Of a stretch of 64,000 bases of DNA, positions 43,312-49,905 are shown piece after piece. The position numbers and the translations under genes are program-made. Source of the stretch: Saprospira grandis DSM 2844. Lineage in GTDB: Bacteria; Bacteroidota; Bacteroidia; Chitinophagales; Saprospiraceae. The notes under the pieces are model-generated. The model was not told the origin of the DNA. It worked only from the letters and a program-made list of their open reading frames with translations, and ran no database searches. Every line of letters begins with the position of its first letter. Position 1 is the first letter of the stretch. The DNA lies in contig NZ_JH719942.1 in NCBI RefSeq assembly GCF_000275825.1, positions 2,863,928 to 2,927,927 of the forward strand. The letters are read 5' to 3'.

Positions 43312-43605
43312 ACAAATGGGGATGACAAGCATCTCTATATAGATATTGAAAAGAAGGATCAAGAGAAGACAAAGTCTTGCAAAAAGAGCGCTGTTTCGGC
43401 GTTCAAGCGATATTACTCTTCACTGTTCACTAAGGAAGAATCTTTATGATGCGAACTGCCGTAGGTGCCCCTACTACGTCCCCTACGCGGTTTCGAGTCG
43501 TAGACTCTGTAGGGGACGTAGTAGGGGCACCTACGGCAGTTCGCTGGAGTTGATTCTCTTAGTTCTAAGATTGTACGAAGTAAATCTTCTCTCCTTCTTT
43601 TTTTC
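43312..43605 (+). ncRNA. Retron msr-msd RNA
   Basis: Template and primer RNA for msDNA. The a1 arm (43351-43368, AAGAAGGA and GAGAAG) pairs with the a2 arm (43586-43599, CTTCTC and TCCTTCTT) with a 4-base bulge. The msr carries a compact hairpin GAGCGCTG/CGGCGTTC with a UUU loop (43386-43404), a usual msr element. The msd has a basal stem (43430-43442 with 43552-43562) and then a perfect 36-bp stem, 43451-43486 with 43509-43544. That stem is capped by a 22-base loop which itself holds GAGTC-gta-GACTC. Reverse transcription from near a2 to about 43435 would give an msDNA of roughly 150 nt. The exact branching G and the msDNA ends cannot be read by eye. The start is set by the predicted promoter. 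Confidence 0.82.
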
Positions 43606-43613
43606 TTTTGCAG

Positions 43614-43680
43614 CTACTTTCAATTTTGGACCAGCTAGGCTTCGGCTTTAGTTCTCCCAAATTGAAAGTAGTTTTTTTTT
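43614..43680 (+). terminator. Hairpin with T tract between retron ncRNA and reverse transcriptase
   Basis: A perfect 13-bp stem CTACTTTCAATTT (43614-43626) with 43659-43671, an inner TTCG-capped stem, and then nine T (43672-43680), ending 17 bp before the RT start codon. It has the form of a Rho-independent terminator and may let most transcripts end after the ncRNA while some read on into the RT. Confidence 0.7.
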
Positions 43681-43697
43681 GCCTTAATCTGCTCCCT

Positions 43698-45272
43698 ATG
43701 TCTGACCACAGAATGACCCGTCAACAGATTTACGACCGTATCCGCCAAACTTCTAAAGAGGAATATATCTTAGAAGAAATGAAACGCCTTGGCTTTTGGG
43801 ATACAACTGAAGAGGCTCCAAAAATCTCTGAGGAGATTATCCAAAAGAAGGGCGCTCTCCGAAGAGAACTGCGTGAGCTGATGGAAAAGCAACGCATGTT
43901 CCGAGATAAGGAGCGCATGCTGGCCGAAATGCGTAAAAAACGCATGGCCGATGCCCTAGCTCGCCGAGAGGAGACCAAGGAGCGCCGTAAGGCAGAGAAA
44001 GAAGCCCGCGCTAAAGCTTGGCAAGAAAAGAAAGAGCGGAGTATTGTCTTTTTGGGTAAAGACTATTCTGCTGGCTTGAGCCAAGAAAAAGCGGATCTGG
44101 AGAAATTGGCCGCTTTGAATTTACCGGCCTTTCAGGATATAAAGGAATTGGCAGAGGCTATGGATATTTCTGTAGGCCGTTTGCGCTACCTTTGCTTTCA
44201 ACGGAAGCTCTCTACGGTATCGCATTATGAGCGCTTTTATTTGGCCAAGAAAACGGGAGGGAAACGCCTGATCTCAGCGCCTCGTCCTATGCTTAAAAAT
44301 GCCCAATATTGGCTGCTAGAGAATGTGCTTTCTCGCTTAGAGATGCATGAAGCTGCTCATGGCTTTGTGCCTCAGCGCTCTATTGTGAGTAATGCTAAAC
44401 TGCATGAGAAAAAAGAGCTGGTCATCAATATGGACCTCAAAGACTTTTTTCCTACCGTAACCTACCCTCGAGTGAAGGGGATGTTTAAAGGATTGGGCTA
44501 TTCGGAGCAACAGGCCATTATTTTTGCCCTATTGACTACAGAGCCAGAGGTGGACCAAGTAGAAATAGATGGGCAATTGTATTATGCCCAAAAGGGAGAA
44601 CGCTATTTGCCGCAGGGTGCCCCTACTAGTCCAGCTATTACCAACTGGCTTTGCCGCCGCATGGACCGCCGCTTTGAGGGCGTAGCCAAAAAACTAGGCT
44701 GGACCTATAGCCGCTATGCCGATGATCTGAGCTTTTCTGCTAATGATACGAGCAATATTAGCCGTATAATTTGGCAGGCCCAGCAGATTATTCAAGATGA
44801 AGGCTTTGTGATGCACCCCAAAAAACTCAAAATTATGCGTAGAGGTCGCCGCCAAGAGGTAACGGGCCTTACGGTAAATGAGAAAGTGGCTGTAGACCGC
44901 AAAACCTTGAAGAAATTTAGAGCTTGTTTGCATACCATAGAAACTAAAGGCTATCAAGCCGCAGAATGGGGCCAAGGATTTATTTTGGCTAGCATTAAGG
45001 GCTTTGCAAATTATGTTCGTATGGTACAGGCCGATAAGGGCCAAGTGCTTTGTGAGCGAGTGGACCGCATTTTGGCCAAGGAAGAAAACAAGCAAGCATG
45101 GAAGGCCTATTTTGCTAATCCTAGCACCAAAAAATATGCTTATGAGGCCCAAAAACAACAAGCTAAAACAGAAGAGAATGCCGTAGATTTGGGCAGCTCT
45201 GGTTTGGCAGAAAGCTTAACCCCCGTAGACCCTCAGCAAAAAGATGAGGAGCAATGGTGGAGCCTTTGGTAA
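43698..45272 (+). CDS. Retron reverse transcriptase
   Basis: 524 aa from ATG 43698 (MSDHRMTRQQIYDRI); the ATG at 43608 is rejected because its extension would be encoded by the hairpin and T tract. Residues 1-120 are a highly charged helical extension, opening with a QTSKEEYILEEMKRLGFW segment. The RT domain (about 175-445) shows the retron mark NAxxH (NAKLH, 232-236), catalytic Asp246 in NMDLKDFFPTV, QGAPTSPAITN (306-316), YADD (340-343) and VTG (388-390). It uses the msr RNA as 2'-OH primer and copies msd into a branched RNA-DNA hybrid. The N-terminal extension recalls the long myxobacterial msDNA enzymes. With the WGR/ARM and WHSWIM genes it forms a probable anti-phage retron. Confidence 0.93.
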   Translation: MSDHRMTRQQIYDRIRQTSKEEYILEEMKRLGFWDTTEEAPKISEEIIQKKGALRRELRELMEKQRMFRDKERMLAEMRKKRMADALARREETKERRKAEKEARAKAWQEKKERSIVFLGKDYSAGLSQEKADLEKLAALNLPAFQDIKELAEAMDISVGRLRYLCFQRKLSTVSHYERFYLAKKTGGKRLISAPRPMLKNAQYWLLENVLSRLEMHEAAHGFVPQRSIVSNAKLHEKKELVINMDLKDFFPTVTYPRVKGMFKGLGYSEQQAIIFALLTTEPEVDQVEIDGQLYYAQKGERYLPQGAPTSPAITNWLCRRMDRRFEGVAKKLGWTYSRYADDLSFSANDTSNISRIIWQAQQIIQDEGFVMHPKKLKIMRRGRRQEVTGLTVNEKVAVDRKTLKKFRACLHTIETKGYQAAEWGQGFILASIKGFANYVRMVQADKGQVLCERVDRILAKEENKQAWKAYFANPSTKKYAYEAQKQQAKTEENAVDLGSSGLAESLTPVDPQQKDEEQWWSLW

Positions 45273-45291
45273 ATTAGCCGAGGCAAAAAGA

Positions 45292-45326
45292 AAGCCCCCG
45301 CAGTCATTTGACTGCGGGGGCTTTTT
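45292..45326 (+). terminator. Rho-independent terminator of the retron RT gene
   Basis: Perfect 14-bp stem AGCCCCCGCAGTCA with its complement, two-base loop, then TTTTT. It begins 20 bp after the stop codon. Confidence 0.87.
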
Positions 45327-45339
45327 GTTGGCCCAAAAG

Positions 45340-45657
45340 TACATATCGTTTAGGGCGCTAGAGGCCGACCGAAGGGAGGACTGGCCACAACAAGCCCTTT
45401 AGGGCGCAGTTCGACGACTGAAGGGAGTAACCGATGTGCAGCAGTTATTAAGGCCGAGCAAAGGGATCTAAGGCAAATAGCGAGCGGCAATAAGCAGTCT
45501 TGAAGAGGCGCTAGAGGCCGACCGAAGGGAGGACTGGCCTAGCGATGTGCAGCAGTGGCCCAAAGGGCCAGACCCAGCCGCCAAAGGCGGCGCAGGGCCG
45601 AGCAGACCTGCGAGCTGCGCAACGTAGCGCCGACGACCAAAGGGAGGCGGAGGCCCC
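45340..45657 (-). repeat. GGGGC-family intergenic element, copy 15 (subfamily II, composite)
   Basis: On the minus strand a full subfamily II unit runs from GGGGCCTCCGCC (45657) to TAGGCC (45538) with the core GCTCGCAGGTCTGCTCGGCC and a GCCGCC/GGCGGC stem. To its left lie partial modules with ACAAGCCCTTTAGGGCGCAG and GACGACTGAAGGGAG as in copy 6, and a twice-repeated AGGCCGACCGAAGGGAGGA (45361, 45505). The GGGGC end is 21 bp past the stop codon at 45679. Confidence 0.75.
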
Positions 45658-45678
45658 AAAACAGCAGTATCCTAGGCC

Positions 45679-46413
45679 CTAAATCTGTTCGACAGCAGTG
45701 GCAAACAAATAATTGAAGGCGATCATTTGGCCCATAAAGCCAGAGGCATAGCCGCCATAGACCTCTTTTATTTTATGGGCGCCGAGGAGTAGGCGAGCTG
45801 TACCTACTAGGCCGGCCAGTAAAACCACCCAAATTAACAAGTAGCTTTGGCCATCATAGCTTCTGCTAACGGCAAGTAGCGTCATGGCCACTAGGCCGCC
45901 CATGCCTGTAGTATGCACACTAATTTTACTAAATAGATTGAAGAAAAAAGAGATGAACAGCGCAATTGTGCTGCCCAAAGCAAAGGCCGTTAGTTCTAGA
46001 GGGACGCCGGGATTATTCTTGAAATTGACAAAAATGATCATATATAAGAGGCCCACTACGATATAGGGGCCGATGCGTTCCATGCGGCCAGGCATCTGCA
46101 GGGAAGAGACAAAATTGAGGGCCCGCATCATGAGGACCGTGAGCAGAGGGACCGCAAAAGAGAAAATGGCCAGCCAAATAAAGAGCATACTATTGACCTT
46201 ATTCTCGAAAACGGCGGCAAAGCTACTGACCCGAAACAAAAAGGGATTGCAATAGGCCAAAAGGACAAAGGCGTAGAGCAAAATCAGAAAAGGGTGGAAG
46301 GCCAGAGAAAGAGCTTGGGCCAAAAGGACCAAAATGGCTGGTTGTTGGGCCTGCATATACTCTGCTTGAAGGACCTCTTGTTCGAGTTCTATATCTTCAT
46401 TTTTCATACTCAT
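45679..46413 (-). CDS. PAP2-like membrane protein
   Basis: 244 aa with about six membrane helices. The motifs KISVHTTGMGG (SxHxxxxxG) and LLGAHKIKEVYGGYASG (AHxxxxVxxG) match the second and third parts of the PAP2 lipid-phosphatase signature; the first part (KxxxxxxRP) is not clear. PAP2 enzymes remove phosphate from lipids such as undecaprenyl pyrophosphate. It is the last gene of a three-gene minus-strand run with the Lnt-like and secreted-protein genes (8 and 18 bp gaps), so an envelope role is likely. Activity is uncertain without the first motif. Confidence 0.75.
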   Translation of the reverse strand: MSMKNEDIELEQEVLQAEYMQAQQPAILVLLAQALSLAFHPFLILLYAFVLLAYCNPFLFRVSSFAAVFENKVNSMLFIWLAIFSFAVPLLTVLMMRALNFVSSLQMPGRMERIGPYIVVGLLYMIIFVNFKNNPGVPLELTAFALGSTIALFISFFFNLFSKISVHTTGMGGLVAMTLLAVSRSYDGQSYLLIWVVLLAGLVGTARLLLGAHKIKEVYGGYASGFMGQMIAFNYLFATAVEQI

Positions 46414-46421
46414 GAGCTAAA

Positions 46422-47702
46422 TTATTTTTTACGGAAGGGTTTGACAATGCTGGCTAAAGCCAACCAGGCCGCCAAAAAGATAGATAATCGCCCAGGTAAA
46501 TCGCCATATTGGGCAAAAAATGTAGGGCTCCATATTTTAGGTGTGCAACTTTGGCCATCTTCTAGGGCTTGGTAGTCGCCATTGGCCAAAAAATGATGAG
46601 CTTTCTTATTTTGGACCAAAATAATATCGCTGCCACTCTCTTGGGCGCGGGCCCTAGCCGAGCGGTATAAAATCGGCGATAAACTGCTGTCTGGACTAAA
46701 GGCAATAACGGTTTGTGCTCCTTTTTGCAGGCCCTCTCGGATAGGGGCCGTACGGTTTAGGCTATGGGCATTGAGCAAAAGCAGGCGAGAGCCCTGCCAA
46801 TCGATAAACTGAAAAAAGCGCTGCTCTACCCCCAATATGGTCCGAACAGAAAAGGCTTGGCTACTCAGTTGTTGGCGTTCTCCTTTTTGCCAAAACCGAA
46901 GGCTGCCCAAGCTATCTTGCCCAGCCAAATAGGCCCAATCATTTAAGGTTTTTTCTTGAGCATAAAGGGCATTTTCTGGAATCTCTTCTTTTGGTGCTTG
47001 GCCCAGCAGCAAGCGGCCCTTTTGGTTTGTATAAGTAGATTGATAGGTAAAACTGCCCGAATCTCCCTTTTGCCCTGGCCCCATAAACAAGCTGAGGACA
47101 AAGGGAAGGAGGAGCAAAGGAATGCCGGCCCAAATAGCGCCTTTTCTACTTTTGGCTTGGGCCGGAAAGAGAAAGCGAAATAACTGAATATTCAGGCTGA
47201 GTATCCATAAACTAGCGCCTCCAGTACCCACAACCGTTAAGGCCTGCCAGCTATTTCCAAAAAGTAGGGGCAAGCTCCCTAGCTGCCAACCGGCCCAATG
47301 CCCACTAAACTGCCCTTGCATCCACTCTAGGGCCAAATAGCTACTCACAAAAGCCCAATAGCCCAATTTGGCATTGTGCCGATGATGAATCAGCCAAAGC
47401 ATGGCCCAGGGAATACTAAACAACAGACTTACAAAGGCCCAAGAAAAGAGCCCCATAGATAGGGTTACGGCCTCTACGGCCTCGGGGGCCAAGAGGCCAT
47501 AAGTAAGTAGGTTGCTTAAGATACTAAAGCCTACAAAAGGCCAAAAGCTCTGCCTTCTACTAAGCCAAAGCAAAGGAATAAAGGCAAAGAAAGCCGTCAA
47601 TAGAATACTATATGTCGAAAGGCTAAAGGCCAGCAGTAATCCACTGCCCAAACTAGCCACTAAGGCCCAAATAAGAGGGGCTTTTGCTTGCTGCGTCTCC
47701 AA
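46422..47702 (-). CDS. Apolipoprotein N-acyltransferase-like protein (Lnt-like), shortened nitrilase domain
   Basis: 426 aa against about 510-550 for Lnt. The N-terminal half has six or more membrane helices and the Lnt-like stretch ALEWMQGQFSGHWAGWQLGS (about 147-166). The C-terminal nitrilase part is reduced: the segment around LLLLNAHSLNRTAPIREGLQ stands where Lnt has its catalytic Cys (VCFE-like), and no Cys is present there. A final membrane helix (LSIFLAAWLALASIVKPF) is kept. Lnt adds a third acyl chain to lipoproteins. This divergent form may be inactive or have another substrate. It is in the middle of a three-gene operon. Confidence 0.65.
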   Translation of the reverse strand: METQQAKAPLIWALVASLGSGLLLAFSLSTYSILLTAFFAFIPLLWLSRRQSFWPFVGFSILSNLLTYGLLAPEAVEAVTLSMGLFSWAFVSLLFSIPWAMLWLIHHRHNAKLGYWAFVSSYLALEWMQGQFSGHWAGWQLGSLPLLFGNSWQALTVVGTGGASLWILSLNIQLFRFLFPAQAKSRKGAIWAGIPLLLLPFVLSLFMGPGQKGDSGSFTYQSTYTNQKGRLLLGQAPKEEIPENALYAQEKTLNDWAYLAGQDSLGSLRFWQKGERQQLSSQAFSVRTILGVEQRFFQFIDWQGSRLLLLNAHSLNRTAPIREGLQKGAQTVIAFSPDSSLSPILYRSARARAQESGSDIILVQNKKAHHFLANGDYQALEDGQSCTPKIWSPTFFAQYGDLPGRLSIFLAAWLALASIVKPFRKK

Positions 47703-47720
47703 TAATCTCGATTTTATTCG

Positions 47721-48992
47721 CTAAAAACCATAAAACAACTGAAATCGCTGGCAGTTGTCGGCATTTTCAATAGACAGCTCATAATGACCAGCTGCCTGTC
47801 CGGGCAAAGTTAATTGATATGTGGGTAAATCCAGATAGATTTCTTGGCTTTGAACGACTTTACCGCCCCTTTTCCATTTTATTTTTAGCCATTCTCCCTT
47901 TAAGGCCGATAAATAGAGCCGTAAATCTTCTTGGGCGGATAAAATATTGGGACCTAATTGGACCTTAGGGCAGGCTGGACCTAAACAGATTTCTTGTAAG
48001 TAGCGCTTATGGCCCCAAGGATTAACCGCTAGTAGGCGGTAGCTCGTAGCCTTCCCCCTTTTTCGACTATCATCTAGGGCATGAAAGCCGGCCTGATGAG
48101 GTGGGTTGTAGGCGTTGAGGCTGCCAATAATCAGCCAGGGGCTGTCGGGTCCCTCTTTGCGCTCTAGCTCAAAGTGGTCAATTTCTGGACTAGGGTGCTG
48201 CCACCAGCTAATGCGCCCCCCTCGCAGGCCTTTGCCCCAATACAAACGGCTGGCTGTAGCGGGCAGAAAGCTTTTGAGCTTAGGGCCATTGAGGCTAAGG
48301 ACTTCGGCCTTGGGTTGTATGCCCTGAACGGGGCCCAGCTTATAGGCTTCATAATTGGCCATATTGAGGAGGTAGAGCTCCTGGCCCCCTACACTAAAGT
48401 ATAAAAACTGCTCTGCATCTATGGGCCAAAGTTGTCCCTCGGCCTGGCTTTGCCCCCGAGCAAAATTTCTAAACCAGGTTTTTTTTGGCCGTTCAATGAC
48501 GCCACTCTCTGGCTCAAAAAATATAGGCGCTCCACTAGATTGCATAGCCCAAAAACGACCCTGATTAGGCAGATAGCTCCAGTTAGACAACAGCAGCGGC
48601 AGCCCTCTTTTTACTACAGATAGCTGGGCCTTGGCTTCTAGCCCTAGGCTGTAGAGCAAGGCCCCAGATTGAAAATATAGCTGCCCCTTATAAATAAAAC
48701 TCCTTTGAATGAGGGCCGGAAGAGCTTCTATTGGGCCTAGGTTTTTCCAATAGGCTCGACTTCTATTGTAGTGCAATAACTCATTGGCCAAACTAATGGC
48801 CCAAATATCTTCTCCTTGGCCAGCTACTGTTTTTAAAGAACTAGGCAACTCTAAAAATGGCCTCCAGCCCCAGTCTCCACTAGCTAAAGGGACCAGCTGC
48901 TCTAACTGTCGATCGGCCAAACGCAAGGGCTGCTGAGCAAAAAGAAAAAAGGGAAAACAAAGCAAAATAAGAAAGTGGATAAGCTGTGGCAT
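47721..48992 (-). CDS. Secreted protein of unknown function
   Basis: 423 aa with a signal peptide (LIHFLILLCFPFFLFAQ). The first half has strands like those of a sensor beta-propeller (SLKTVAGQGEDIWAISLANELLHY cut short here, SFIYKGQLYFQSGALLYSLG, LYLLNMANYEAYKLG). Around 270-330 is a fibronectin-like segment (WWQHPSPEIDHFELERKEG...YRLLAVNPWG). No type IX sorting tail is seen. It is first of the three-gene minus-strand run and its start codon borders the 0.9-kb repeat region. I do not recognise the family. Confidence 0.65.
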   Translation of the reverse strand: MPQLIHFLILLCFPFFLFAQQPLRLADRQLEQLVPLASGDWGWRPFLELPSSLKTVAGQGEDIWAISLANELLHYNRSRAYWKNLGPIEALPALIQRSFIYKGQLYFQSGALLYSLGLEAKAQLSVVKRGLPLLLSNWSYLPNQGRFWAMQSSGAPIFFEPESGVIERPKKTWFRNFARGQSQAEGQLWPIDAEQFLYFSVGGQELYLLNMANYEAYKLGPVQGIQPKAEVLSLNGPKLKSFLPATASRLYWGKGLRGGRISWWQHPSPEIDHFELERKEGPDSPWLIIGSLNAYNPPHQAGFHALDDSRKRGKATSYRLLAVNPWGHKRYLQEICLGPACPKVQLGPNILSAQEDLRLYLSALKGEWLKIKWKRGGKVVQSQEIYLDLPTYQLTLPGQAAGHYELSIENADNCQRFQLFYGF

Positions 48993-49115
48993 ATGACTGA
49001 TTTTTGCTCAAGGTCTGCTTTTTATCTTAGAAATAAAAGAAGGGGGCTTTTAGCTAGGGCCTACTAAATAGACTGTAATTGGAGTCTGTTTAAAATTTTG
49101 TGTTTCTCCTTTTTG

Positions 49116-49285
49116 CGCCTAGGGACAAGCCCCTAGGCTAGCTTTTTTAGACAGCCCTCTAAAGAGGGCCTTTGGATAAGGTTTTTCTCTGCGATAACAA
49201 CTGAACAAGGCCTTGTATATCAACAGTTGAGGCCCTCGCAGAGGGCTGACTCCATTGGATTAGCCTAGGGGCTTGTCCCTGGGCG
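49116..49285. repeat. 170-bp structured element with 25-bp terminal inverted repeats
   Basis: The outer arms 49116-49140 and 49261-49285 pair over 25 bp with one mismatch (around GGGACAAGCCCCTAGGCTA). Inside are hairpin A (49154-49160 with 49163-49169) and a nested hairpin B: CTCTGCGA/TCGCAGAG (49187-49194, 49236-49243), CAACTG/CAGTTG (49198-49203, 49224-49229) and ACAAGGCCTTGT (49205-49216). GCCCTC-gca-GAGGGC (49232-49246) is a competing hairpin. No open frame. It could be a structured RNA or a MITE-like element. Confidence 0.6.
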
Positions 49286-49399
49286 ACTATTGGCTAAATC
49301 CCAACAAGCTAAAGGCCCAAATTTTATTCTAATACACAAAATCCTGAAGAGCCCCACAATTGGCCGTTTGGACTACTCTACCCCCTCAGTTGCACTTTA

Positions 49400-49600
49400 A
49401 TAGGTCCTCTGTTGATGTTGCTTAAGTCCTTCAATGGACCTAAGCAAGTCCTCGCTTCCATTTTACTACCTCCTCCAATGGACTTAGGCAAGTCCTCAAT
49501 TGCCACAGACTAAATGGTCTTTAGTGCTTATTAAAGCCCTCTTTTGATTAGCCCCTAGTCCTCGCTAGGACCTGTTTAGGTCCTCTTTAGGGCTGCTTAA
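49400..49600. repeat. Degenerate repeat stretch with TCCTC/GAGGA-type words
   Basis: About 200 bp with no gene. A 27-bp unit (CAATGGAC...TA.GCAAGTCCTC) occurs twice, near 49434 and 49474, and CTAGTCCTCGCTAGGACC (49555-49572) is a short hairpin. The origin is unclear. Confidence 0.4.
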
Positions 49601-49629
49601 AGTGAAGTTCTGGGGGGGCATGAATCCCC

Positions 49630-49802
49630 CTGAGGGGTAGCGCAAGCCCTCAGGATGGGTAGAGTAACCCCTTTGGATGGGTAGAGTAACCCCTTTGGAG
49701 GGGTAGAGGAAGCCATCAGGAGGGGTAGAGTAACCCATCAGGAGGGGTAGAGTAACCCCTCGGGAGGGGTAGAGTAACCCCTTGGGAGGGCTACGGCAAG
49801 CC
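49630..49802. repeat. Tandem array of about eight 22-bp units
   Basis: Units of the form TnnGGAGGGGTAGAGTAACC(CC) repeat head to tail from 49650 to 49802, with a degenerate unit before (49630-49649). Each unit holds the small inverted repeat GGGGT/ACCCC. There are no spacers, so it is not CRISPR. It ends 104 bp before the pepD start codon. Confidence 0.8.
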
Positions 49803-49905
49803 TTTCGTTCAAATAAAAGGCAAAAGCCAGATAGAAATAGGGCTTATTCCTTGGCTTTATCTAAATTTTCCTTAGCTTTTTGGCCTAACAAATTACTATA
49901 TAATC

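Noticed and set aside
43451-43544. The 36-bp perfect inverted repeat as an ordinary terminator or insertion-sequence end
   Set aside because: No T tract follows, no transposase is near, and its place between a1/a2 arms upstream of a retron RT fits msd.
43608-43697. Upstream ATG giving the retron RT 30 extra N-terminal residues
   Set aside because: The stretch would be encoded by the terminator-like hairpin and the nine-T tract; the ATG at 43698 gives a normal retron RT N-terminus.
46422-47702. Confident assignment as lnt
   Set aside because: Length and the missing Cys block do not support a functional N-acyltransferase, so no gene symbol was given.
49630-49802. Possible CRISPR array
   Set aside because: The 22-bp units are contiguous with no unique spacers, and no cas genes are in the window.
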